Below, piece by piece: positions 55,480-64,000 of a stretch of DNA of 64,000 bases. Positions within the stretch are counted from its first letter, which is position 1. The number at the start of each line of letters is the position of its first letter. The notes beneath the pieces were generated by a model that was given only the letters and a program-made list of their open reading frames with translations, did no database searches and was not told where the DNA came from. Source of the DNA: Isoetes taiwanensis (lineage: Eukaryota; Streptophyta; Lycopodiopsida; Isoetales; Isoetaceae); assembly GCA_021234155.1 (NCBI GenBank), contig JAJEKV010000102.1:800456-864455 (forward strand), written 5' to 3'. Both the position numbers and the translations under genes were made by a program.

Positions 55480-57250
55480 GGTTCCTGCAATTGCCTTAGA
55501 GCTAGGTTTGAATAACAATCTTTTGTTCAAGAAATAAACTTCTCCACCATATCTGGTCTTCTTTTAAGAAGCATATAAAGCCCAAGGAAATTCCATTTTC
55601 AATGGCTTTTAAGGATGTGACGGGGTTACTTTTCTTTTGCTTTGGTTCTTTTGGATTTTTTAGAGGAAGTTGCTTAGCACGTTTTACCAAAGAATTGTCC
55701 GGAATAGATTTGAGGAAGCGCAGCCCCTCTGATGGACTCCAGCCTTTAATTGCAATGTATTTCTTTCCACATAAATGCTTTCTCCATTCTTCAAGTAAAA
55801 TTTGATGTGATGTTGAAAGATGAGATCATTCAACTTGTTCACACGGTGCTTGTCTATTGGAATGTCAAAAAATAAATTCTCTAAAGTCGCCAGCTCCTTG
55901 AGAAGTTCAACCACTAGAATGGGGTGTAAGAGTCTTCAATGATTCAAACTAAAGTAGGAAGACAAAAGCCTTCTTGCTTCTAAGACGCTTGGAAAATCTG
56001 TTGAACATCTAATGTATTTGATCATGAGTGTGCCCTACAAGTAAAAATCGAGCTTTACTTTTAAAGATCCCTAGCTCTACTAGTATGGCACAATAAGCAA
56101 CGAGTGTTTGTTTCTTGTTCTCCCTGATAGTATTGTCGAGTTGCAGGTAGTGCACTGGTGATAATTGCCTTGCTCATACAACACCTTGTTAAGCATTGTA
56201 ATTGTGAGGTTTGGGTTACCATAGGATACATTAAGAAGACTTTGCACTTTAGGCTTCCTTTGAAGATCATAGCTCCTACAAGGTGGACCTTGACAAAGCA
56301 TTTTTTGGTACATCTTTAGGAATATTCAAGAAATGAGGTAGAGTTATGCGATTTTTGATCCATTCTATCAATCACAATAGACATCTTGCAGTGGGCACTC
56401 AAGAGCTTTTTCACGCGGCTTAACAAGCTTTTTCTCTCGGGCTGCTTGTTGTTCACGGTGTCTAGCAAGGCCCAATTGAACAATATCTATAGAAGAAATC
56501 AGGTCAACAAAATTCTGTGAAGCGTGTGAGAATGAAGAACTTTAACTTACTTCTTTTGACCTCTATCTTTGCAGTTTCTGTTTGACTCTTTAATTCTGCA
56601 CCTTGCACAAACAGACATTCTACGTTTCCTAGGAATTTTCACAAGAGCAAATTCACTTTTCCACAATCCAGTGAAGTATGAGTAAGAGATGTCTTTGACC
56701 CGGACACATGTCTCTTTTATATTCTTGGAAGACATCTTTTTTTTTGTGATGTTGATCGTCAAAATGTTACGTGTTGCTATTAGGCAACGTTTCACAAGTT
56801 TCTCTAAAATATTTCTCCATCCATGATATAACAATTAGGGGCGTACATTACAACTCTTCTTGGACCACAATGATCATCAATCACTGGGTTTTATCCGGTT
56901 TTTATGTATTCGAGACATTCTAGTGGACCCGAAACGGTGTACAACCATGAAGCATTTCTGGCAGACTTGTTCATGGTTAATGTAAAGCAAGAAGGTGTGG
57001 TGATCTGGTCTTACATGATAAGCCAAGTAGACATTCTAGTCTGCCAGTGTCATGGAACTGTAATTGTCTCTAACTCCGCATGAAGTTTAGCCATGTTCAA
57101 TCTGTTAGTGCAACCCCAATGAGCAGCATTTAGTTTTAGGAAGTCTCTTATTTTATGTTCGTCCATAAGGTTTCTTCTTCTTATAAAAGAGCATGCTCTC
57201 AAGCTAAAATCCACCTGGACGTTTTTGGAAGATTGGCTAGAGAACATGTA
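55480..57250 (-). pseudogene. DUF7869-like transposon-derived gene
   Basis: Minus-strand segments in order: a basic N-terminal frame (57247-57050), SYFTGLWKSEFALVKIPRK with a Cys-x2-Cys (CARCRIK) at about 56690-56570, a GNPNLTITMLNKVLYEQG stretch (about 56225-56165), then across frames YLQLDNT, KARFLLVGHTHDQIHQMF and FSKRL (about 56140-55985), ending with a Lys-rich tail and FLKEDQIWW (55690-55502). This order matches the plant and protist DUF7869 proteins, thought to be transposase-like from the spaced D/H motifs. Several stops and shifts show it is dead. Element ends were not found. Confidence 0.6.
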
Positions 57251-57259
57251 ATCTCGTTG

Positions 57260-58862
57260 CTCCTCATTGATGTCTTCATCTTCAGATGAGTAGAACTCTA
57301 GGGATAACCTCCTCCCTCCCTAAATTGTATATTTCGCAAAAAATAGACCACGGAAGATGTACCCCAGGATAAATAAGTGGCACAAAGTTAAAAGAAGGTG
57401 ATGGGCCATAAGATATGGCGGCAGATGTTGCGAAATCTTGATAAGGAGTTCTTGCACCCATGTGTCACAATTGTTGTGTGAAGAGGAGTAGATGCTTCAA
57501 CATCATCCTCATTTGTAGTGAGGATGATGTGAGAATCTCATATTCTTGAGCATTTTGCAGATTATATTTCATCCAAAGTAGGAGAAACTACAAATGGTGG
57601 GGGTAAATTATTCGAATCCTTTCGTTGAGGTGGAGCCCGTAGTTTCGGGGATGGAACAAAAATGGTGGAAGCCCACTATGTACAGTGGTGATGTCTTTGT
57701 AAGGAGGGGGCGTCTACTTCTTCGCTAGACTTGTTTGAAAGGTGGTGGCAGATCTACTACTTGCGGACTCGGAGTGCCTTCAAGAAACAATAAGGATCTT
57801 GTCGAGGAGGAGTCTGAGAAGCATGGATATCGAGAAAACACGCGTTTAGGCCAAGTGTTTCTTTTCGAACTAGAGGAACTGGAGAGAACAAAGGTGGTGG
57901 AAGTTTGTTCACAAAAGCGATTCACCATCTTTAACAAGCCAAAGGCAAAAGGAAGACATGAGCAGCATTCATCGATTGAGAGCGATTGTTATTCCGAATA
58001 CAAGACCATATTGTTAAAGTAAAAGTTCCATTAAAGATCAAGGAAAAACCTGTTCGCGGAATATAAAACTAAAATCAAGGAGAACAGAACCTATTACGGA
58101 ACACACAATAGCAGGACAATAAGACCAAGCGTATTCCATTTTACATAGAAGAATAGAAGAATTCAGTGGCGACCTTTAAAAAAGAAATTTGGTGCCTTCA
58201 CTTCTGTATTACCTCGTAACTCTAGTCGTTAGCGCCCGCGTTGAAACTAATTGGCAGAGATCATTTCCATTTTGCATAGAGATATCATGGAGAGACGAGT
58301 GCAAAAAAGTACATTATCGACCATTTTAGAATTTATGAAGAGTTGAACCTATTCTAGAACATAATTTTTCTTTCCAGAATTAGCTAAGGTGTATTAGGAA
58401 TACACTTTTGTTTTTCTCACGAAGCCAAAGTGTATTCCGGGCACTTTTGTTTTCTCTGAAGCCAAACTATATTCGGAATACACTTTCAGTTTAAAGTATT
58501 AAACCCAAGATATTCGAATACTGATTTGGCTTTCAAAGAAAAACTTCAGAATACATTTTACTTTTCCTATAGCAAACATATATTTGAATACATTTAGCTA
58601 TTTTTTAGAAGTGAACAACGAGAAAATGCGTACACTTTCATGCATTATGTTCTAGGGAGGTAACCAATGACTTCAAGGCAACGAAGGCGGTTGTACAAAG
58701 GAAAAGAAAAAATCGAGAGACCTCTGTGCTTTCTGTCTTTGTTCGTGGGCTTCGATAGGCGAAGAAGCAAAAATCATTGGCAACATGCACAACGCTGACA
58801 ACGAGTACAAACTCAAAATGAGCTTCATTGACAAGATATGATTTATACCACGGAGAGTATAT

Positions 58863-58893
<31 letters not shown>

Positions 58894-59420
58894 TGGCGAT
58901 GACCTCAAGAAACCGCCAATGCTTTGGACTAAAGGAGGCACGTGCTATCAAATGTTTGCCTTAAATATGACGAGGCTAACAAAGGCGATCAGCGATAAGC
59001 CATAACAATTTGGTTCAACTTCGCTTTATAGGCGCAGAGTAAGGATGTTTTATATTCCGAAATACGTTTTATTGTTTAATTGCCTTTGTCTCGCACTAAC
59101 AACTTTCAATTTGCAAGTGCAGATCTGGGAACTCCAGAATGAAATTTTTAATATGTTTGAGCGGGGAAAATTGGAAAGCAAAGGGAAGGTATCAGACAAG
59201 AAGAAGGGCTCACGGCGTAAAAAAAGGAGATGACCATAATCATCCGGAGAAATGCTGAGCTTTACAAAAGATGGAGTTGCTAGAAAAGGCACCCTGAAAA
59301 AGTTGTAGATAAGGTCTTTACAGTGGAAGAAATGTCCAAGGAGTTACATGAGTAAGTTTGACCTTAATTCCAATATGTAGGTAACTTGTTATTCCAGAAT
59401 ACACGTTAGTTCTTTCAAAA
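57260..59420. other. unassigned; palindromic TGTATTC repeats and a poly(A) tract
   Basis: From 58385 to 58610 variants of GTGTATTCCGGAATACACTTT recur about six times in both orientations. A 25-base poly(A) run lies at 58869-58893. A frame at 57735-58022 (+) is Lys/Glu-rich without known motifs; 59045-59233 (+) encodes a Lys-rich C-terminus. Confidence 0.4.
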
Positions 59421-59424
59421 AGCA

Positions 59425-59850
59425 ACTCATGAACGATAACTTTCATGAGTTTCTCGATACATTTGTCATAGTATTCGTTGGTGACAACAACAAGACCCTG
59501 GAGGAGCACGTCCAACATTTAAAGAAGGGTTTTCGAGAAGCTAAGGAAGCATTAACTCTATCGAAGTTGTTCAAATCTTCCTTTGCCACCACAAAGGGTA
59601 GAAAGTATTTGGGGCATGTCATATCAACGGAGGGAATATCAAAGCGACCCCCAAAGATTCAAAGCGGTAATCAAATGGCCCGTACCAAAGAACATACCAC
59701 GAGGTGAGAAGCTTCTTGGGGTTAGCGAGGTTAAATTACAAAAAATTTATGAAGAACTTCGCCAAGATAGCATCCCCATTGACGGATTTCAATATACCAG
59801 CACCAAGCCGTGGGTTTACCAAAGACATATGCAGAGCTGATTGCTATATT
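59425..59850 (+). pseudogene. Ty3/gypsy reverse-transcriptase fragment
   Basis: Reads FHEFLDTFVIVFV, LEEHVQHLKKGF, KYLGHVISTEGIS, then (frame change near 59700) RSFLGLARLNYKKFMKNFAK. This is the RT palm to thumb of a gypsy element related to, but distinct from, the one at 20 kb. The palm DD is altered (VGD in place of VDD) and no LTR or flanking domain is visible. Confidence 0.85.
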
Positions 59851-59859
59851 TTGCAGGTA

Positions 59860-60555
59860 GTATGCAAGCCGAGATGCACTAGACCATATACACATAACAG
59901 AAAAAAGATCTACTTGCATAAACCAGATAACTGGCATGACCGTAATAATGAGAATACTACAACCAGCAACCTTCACAATAAGTTGGATCATACTGAGCAT
60001 TTTATATAAATCTCTGATATAAAAAAACTACCTTACAAGAACAGCCATACAAAATACGCCTGATATAGGACGAATATAAGCCTGGTATCTTGTGGTTAAG
60101 AGGCAAAATGGCCACAAGACTAGGAAGTATACAGAACATAAAAACTTGAAAGAAGCTAGTTCCGTGTGAACGTAAATTGCTTATGTACAAAGGTCTACGA
60201 TTAAAAAGAGCACCCCTCTAATTTTGACCTTTGCAAAGATAAGTAATTGCGTAAACCTAACACAAAGTTCACAATATCCCACATGCATATATTACAAAAT
60301 TCATCCATATATATAGTTTTTTGTTGTTTCATTGAGAATATGGATAGAGGTTAGATGCTGAAAAGTTATGGCATTCTAGCTTATAATCTTCATTGCAAGC
60401 CAGAGTGTCATGACCTTTCAAAATGTAATCCTCATCCACACCTTTTTTTTATAATGGGCTCAAATATCCCACATGCATTGGTCACAAAAAGTGAAAGCCA
60501 TTTATATACAATGGTCTCGAGTTTTTTGAGTAATTAGAGAACGTGTAGTGTGATG
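59860..60555. other. unassigned AT-rich sequence
   Basis: No gene or element ends recognised; short frames only. ATATCCCACATGCAT occurs twice (about 60273 and 60462). Confidence 0.4.
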
Positions 60556-60559
60556 ACCT

Positions 60560-61420
60560 CATGATGCACTTGCCAATGCAAGCCACAAATGCAAGCAGGA
60601 TTGCATTTGGTAAGACAACAATTACCAAGTCAACAAGACTATTCTACAAGACATTATAGTCATAATGCTCCATAAGAATTACCAAGTCAACGAGTGCCAA
60701 GTGAACAAGGCACTTCTATATGATATTTCAGCAATAATGCTTCATCTTGCCAAATCAACAATTATCAAGTCAACAAATGCCAAATCAACATACAAATGCC
60801 TATTAGCATATATTAAGGCGTATTGTCTACTTAACATCTTTGGTCAAGTGTAAGTCAACTATTTTCAAGTCAACACGAGCTCATCCCAAAGACAAAATGT
60901 TGACTTTCATTGACCCAATTTTGACTTTTTATTACAACTTCAATCTACACTAACAAATTGTATTCAAATGGTACAACATATTCTAGTTGACAACATGTTT
61001 GGTAAAGTATAAGATAACAATTACCAAGTCAAAATTTGCCAAGTCAACTAGTTGCCCACTGTTCCTCTCTTACAAATTCTTTTTAAACATGGCTATAAAA
61101 TTCTTCTTTGAAAACTTAGGCATTCCTACAACATATTCTATCAAAATACTAATTCTTGCCACAACATGTTGTCTACAATATGTTTGGTAAAGTGAAACAA
61201 TTATGAAGCACTTCTACAAGATATTCTAGTCATAATGCTCCATCTTGTCAAATCAACAATTACCAAGTCAACAAGTGTGAAGTCAACGATGTTCTTCTAT
61301 AAGATATTCCTGTCATGCTCCATAGCCAAATCAACAATTATCAACAAGTGCCAAATCAACAAGGCTCTTCTATAAGATGGCCATTTCAAGTTAACAAATG
61401 CTCCACTCTATGGGCACTTA
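60560..61420. repeat. degenerate satellite rich in AAGTCAAC
   Basis: Units of roughly 70-90 bp built from CTTCTATAAGATATTCTAGT, CATAATGCTCCATCTTG, CCAAATCAACAATTACC and AAGTCAACAAGTGCC recur about eight to ten times with variable length. AAGTCAAC or AAATCAAC occurs more than fifteen times. No coding capacity. Confidence 0.8.
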
Positions 61421-61429
61421 GAACTCCGC

Positions 61430-63280
61430 TACTTTGATCCTCGAGTCAAGTATGCTAGGGTTTCGGTGGTAAAAGCAATGAATCAATTACCCTCTGGGCC
61501 TTCCACTTTCCTTATCCGATAATATCAAAGGACTCGTCAGCCTCTGTTGGATCGTCTTAGGAAGAAAGTTGCCCCTGGTCAGCCAAAGGTCTTCTTGGTA
61601 TGCAAGGCAGTAACAATGGCCAATGTCGTCCTTGCGTACCTCTCACATTTTTCTTCTGCCCCGTAATAGTGGCATTGTAAATTTGTGTACAACCAGATCC
61701 AGGTCATAATCAGGAAATTTATCTGGGGAGGTATGGCCAAGGTTGGTTGGTCTAAACTATGCAGAGATAAGAAAGAAGGTGGTCTTGGTTGCAAAGATCC
61801 CTTCTCTCGGGCGTCGCATTAGCGAGCCAGTCACATTATGGAGAGTCTTGCCGGGGTGACACTTCCCCTGCCCTAGCATTTGTCAGATATTGGTTTCAAC
61901 GCTGTAAACTCAAAAGCAAGCCTTCCCTCCCAAGGGATGATTTTGGGGCTGCCTTTAGAGACTTTAAGATAGCCCCAGGTACCTCTCCTGTTATGAGAAG
62001 AATACTCCAGGCATGGGCGAAGGTGCAGCCATTATGCTCTCCTGCTGAGCTACCTCCACATGCTGGTAAGATAAATCCTTTTTGGAATATTAGGGTTTGG
62101 GGATCAAGGAATCTTCCTCTTGCACTAGTACACCCCCGGATCTATAGTAAGTGCAAAGTTCATGGGGTCTCCAGGCTATCTCACCTGTGGGAGAATGGTA
62201 GATGGATCTCTTGGTCCAAACTGAAGGGGTTGATCCCAAATGCTGGTGAGGGTGACAGGAAGATCCTAAGGGAAATCCAAGCTAATATCTCTGGTCTCTC
62301 TGGGCTGGAGGGTCCTGAAGAAAGGTGGGAGTGTGTGAAATCCCCTTCTTACAAGGTAGCTAATGTATATCGAAGCCGTGGAGAAGTTCCCTAAAAGCCG
62401 AGCTCATTCTAGGGGTCAATAGACCAAATTGCTATTCAACTCCTTGCCAATTCCTGGAAGTTCATGTGTTCCCAAAGAATCCAGTTCTTGCAGTGGACAA
62501 CCCTTCAAGGTGGTCTCTCCTCCAATGCTAAACTCTTCCTAAGAGGTATCTCAGCAAGCGAACTATACCCTCTGGGTTGTCAAGACAACGAATCTACTGC
62601 ACACGTGTTTTTTTGCCCTAGGATTTTTGATTTCTGGAGGTGGGCTACTCCTATTCTCGGACTTGACTTACACCAACTCAACTGGCTAGATATTATAATT
62701 TCATCTGGGAGCTGCCAAATTACTACTTCACTGGTATCAATTGCCCTTTGGGTGGTCTGGAAGCATCGATGTCAGGTTGCTTACGGAGGGAAAGAAGTTA
62801 GCATTGATAAATTAAAAGCCTCTTCAATATGGAAGTGGCCTTAATGGCGCTAGCCCATCATAGGAAAATGGGTAGGAACTATAACAAGGAACTTGACAGA
62901 ATTGGCAGGCTTGAAGGTTTTTACACGTACTTCAAGTGTAACTGGATTGACAAGGATGAAGGCAACCATCAATGAAGAAGGTAAACTCTTGTCTAGAACA
63001 AATTGAACAACCCCCAAGTGGCAAATGATGGGTGGAAGTGCACAGCCTTATCTATAGTACTCGCTCTTGTGGAGAAGAAGGTGCTTTGCCCTATAGTACC
63101 TACATCAGTGAGGAAGAAGAACTGGCTGGGCCACTAGTACACCTTCAATTGTCGAGTTCTTGGGTATTCTTCCCTTTGGATTATATCTCTCTATCTGTCC
63201 CGATGAGGGGACACACTGTACTCTTTTTCTAAATTAATAAATTGCACTCTTACTCTCAAAAAAAAAAAAAAAAAAAAAAA
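61430..63280 (+). mobile_element. L1-type LINE, 3' half ending in poly(A)
   Basis: The end of an L1-clade ORF2: a post-RT phrase IRKFIWGGMAKVGWSKLC and KKEGGLG (about 61705-61790), a clean 200-residue frame (61789-62394) with WENGRWISW and WNIRVWGS, then the zinc-binding RT-C domain (SQRIQFLQWTTLQGGL, CQDNESTAHVFFCPRIFDFW, 62464-62650). After a 3' UTR the element ends in 23 A (63258-63280). The RT palm is not present, so it is 5'-truncated or broken. The left boundary near the satellite is not fixed and no target duplication was identified. Confidence 0.8.
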
Positions 63281-63282
63281 CT

Positions 63283-64000
63283 AGCTTCTCCAAGTGGATT
63301 ATTGCTCTGTTCAAAAGAATTTGTAGGAGTGGAACACATGATCAATCTTTATCATATTCTAGAATACAACCTACATCTACATTGCATGTCTCCCGAGATG
63401 ACATGGATAGAGAGCACCCATTGCATGCTTTAACATCACAGGTATTACAATATCAGTCCAAAGGGCTTGTATTTCTGGTAGGTGACTTTAATGCCAGAAC
63501 AAAAAGGCTGCAAACTGCGACCTTTTTGTCAGCAGAAGATCCTATGTTGGATGAGGCTCAAGAGCCCCAGTTTGCCAGAGATTCTATAGACGATGTTAAA
63601 AACCAGATGGGAGATTTCCTGTTAGAGCTTGGATGCATCTGTAATCTCAAAATTCTTAATGGCATACCTCAATACCCTAAAACAGGGACTGCAACATACT
63701 TTTCATGGCAAGGCAATAGTGTGGTCGATTATTTGCTTGCACCTCCGAAAATGGATGTCGTTCAAGATTTTCAGATCATGGATAAGATGCTTGAGTCCGA
63801 CCATGCTCCTCTATGTTTCTCTTTGAATGTAAGGCTGCAAAAGCAGGCTGCTAGCAAGGAATTTGTCCCTAGAATCAGGCTGAATTATAAAATGAAACAT
63901 TTATATCAAGAAAGCTTTGAAAGGCAAATTGAAAGCTTGGTGGAGAGCGGGACTGAAATTGATGCAACGGTGTTAACCAATGCAATTTTAGGTGCTGCCA
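63283..64000 (+). CDS. LINE endonuclease domain, runs off right edge
   Basis: The frame is open for 239 codons from 63283 to the window end. It carries the apurinic-type endonuclease signatures FLVGDFNAR (about 63472-63498), a DYLLAPP phrase (about 63729) and SDHAPL (63797-63814), then a linker (KEFVPRIRLNYK) that matches the start of the LINE protein at 26.3 kb (EFIPKLRLDYDK). It is therefore the same LINE lineage, in the upstream part missing from that copy. The N-terminal part of the domain is absent: the frame begins three bases after the poly(A) of the L1 element, suggesting that the L1 inserted into this LINE. Confidence 0.85.

Noticed and set aside
60560-61420. CRISPR-like array of repeats and spacers
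   Set aside because: Units vary in length and drift gradually, spacers are not unique, and the genome is a plant: a degenerate satellite.

Overview
The window is nuclear DNA from a land plant with a TE-rich genome. Evidence: intron-containing remnants of plant-type genes (a CLF/SWN-like E(z) methyltransferase, beta-amylase, plant PGAP1-like GPI inositol-deacylase, ribonucleotide reductase large subunit, PPR repeats), a chromodomain Ty3/gypsy element primed by initiator-Met tRNA, L1-type and other LINEs, Harbinger-type MITEs and a TTTAGGG-like interstitial repeat. A DUF7869-like transposon gene hints at a seed-free lineage, but that is weak; I cannot name the species. I found no intact host gene: every recognisable host coding segment carries stops, frameshifts or missing exons. 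They keep introns and lie on both strands, so they look like decayed DNA-level gene copies, or genes in a poorly corrected assembly, rather than processed pseudogenes.

Layout. 1-10 kb: a LINE reverse-transcriptase scrap (about 1.0-1.3 kb), a PPR scrap (4.2-4.6 kb), the 3' end of a PGAP1-like gene (5.6-7.1 kb), then unassigned AT-rich DNA. 10.0-30.6 kb: one E(z) gene on the + strand, blown apart by TEs. Its SANT exon (ends 10293) is followed by an exon cut by a 5'-truncated minus-strand LINE (10.60-11.94 and 25.31-26.41 kb). The LINE is itself cut by a 13.36-kb chromovirus (11946-25304) with a perfect 5-bp duplication. The CXC exons follow (26.5-27.15 kb), then an intron swollen by a 2.66-kb palindrome of two inverted LTR-like arms (27211-29868), then the SET exons (29987-30634). 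30.9-39.1 kb: GATA microsatellite, a related solo LTR (31166-32629), CpG-rich minisatellite-like blocks, a heat-shock-element-like cluster, a roughly 0.5-kb tandem repeat with an embedded MITE, three 120-bp tandem units and telomere-like DNA. 40.6-43.1 kb: beta-amylase pseudogene (-). 46.14-46.85 kb: Harbinger-type MITE with TAA duplication. 48.6-49.1 kb: RNR1 fragments (-). 51.7-52.1 kb: PPR fragment (-). 55.5-57.25 kb: DUF7869-like gene (-). 59.4-59.85 kb: gypsy RT scrap (+). 60.56-61.42 kb: degenerate satellite rich in AAGTCAAC. 61.4-63.28 kb: 3' half of an L1-type LINE ending in poly(A), directly abutting an open LINE endonuclease frame that runs off the window.

The most interesting points are the nested and inverted insertions that dismantle one Polycomb methyltransferase locus, and the internal layout of the chromovirus: two extra ORFs upstream of gag, each preceded by a duplicated leader block ending in a TATA-like box. 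All family calls come from reading translated motifs by eye; no database search was run.
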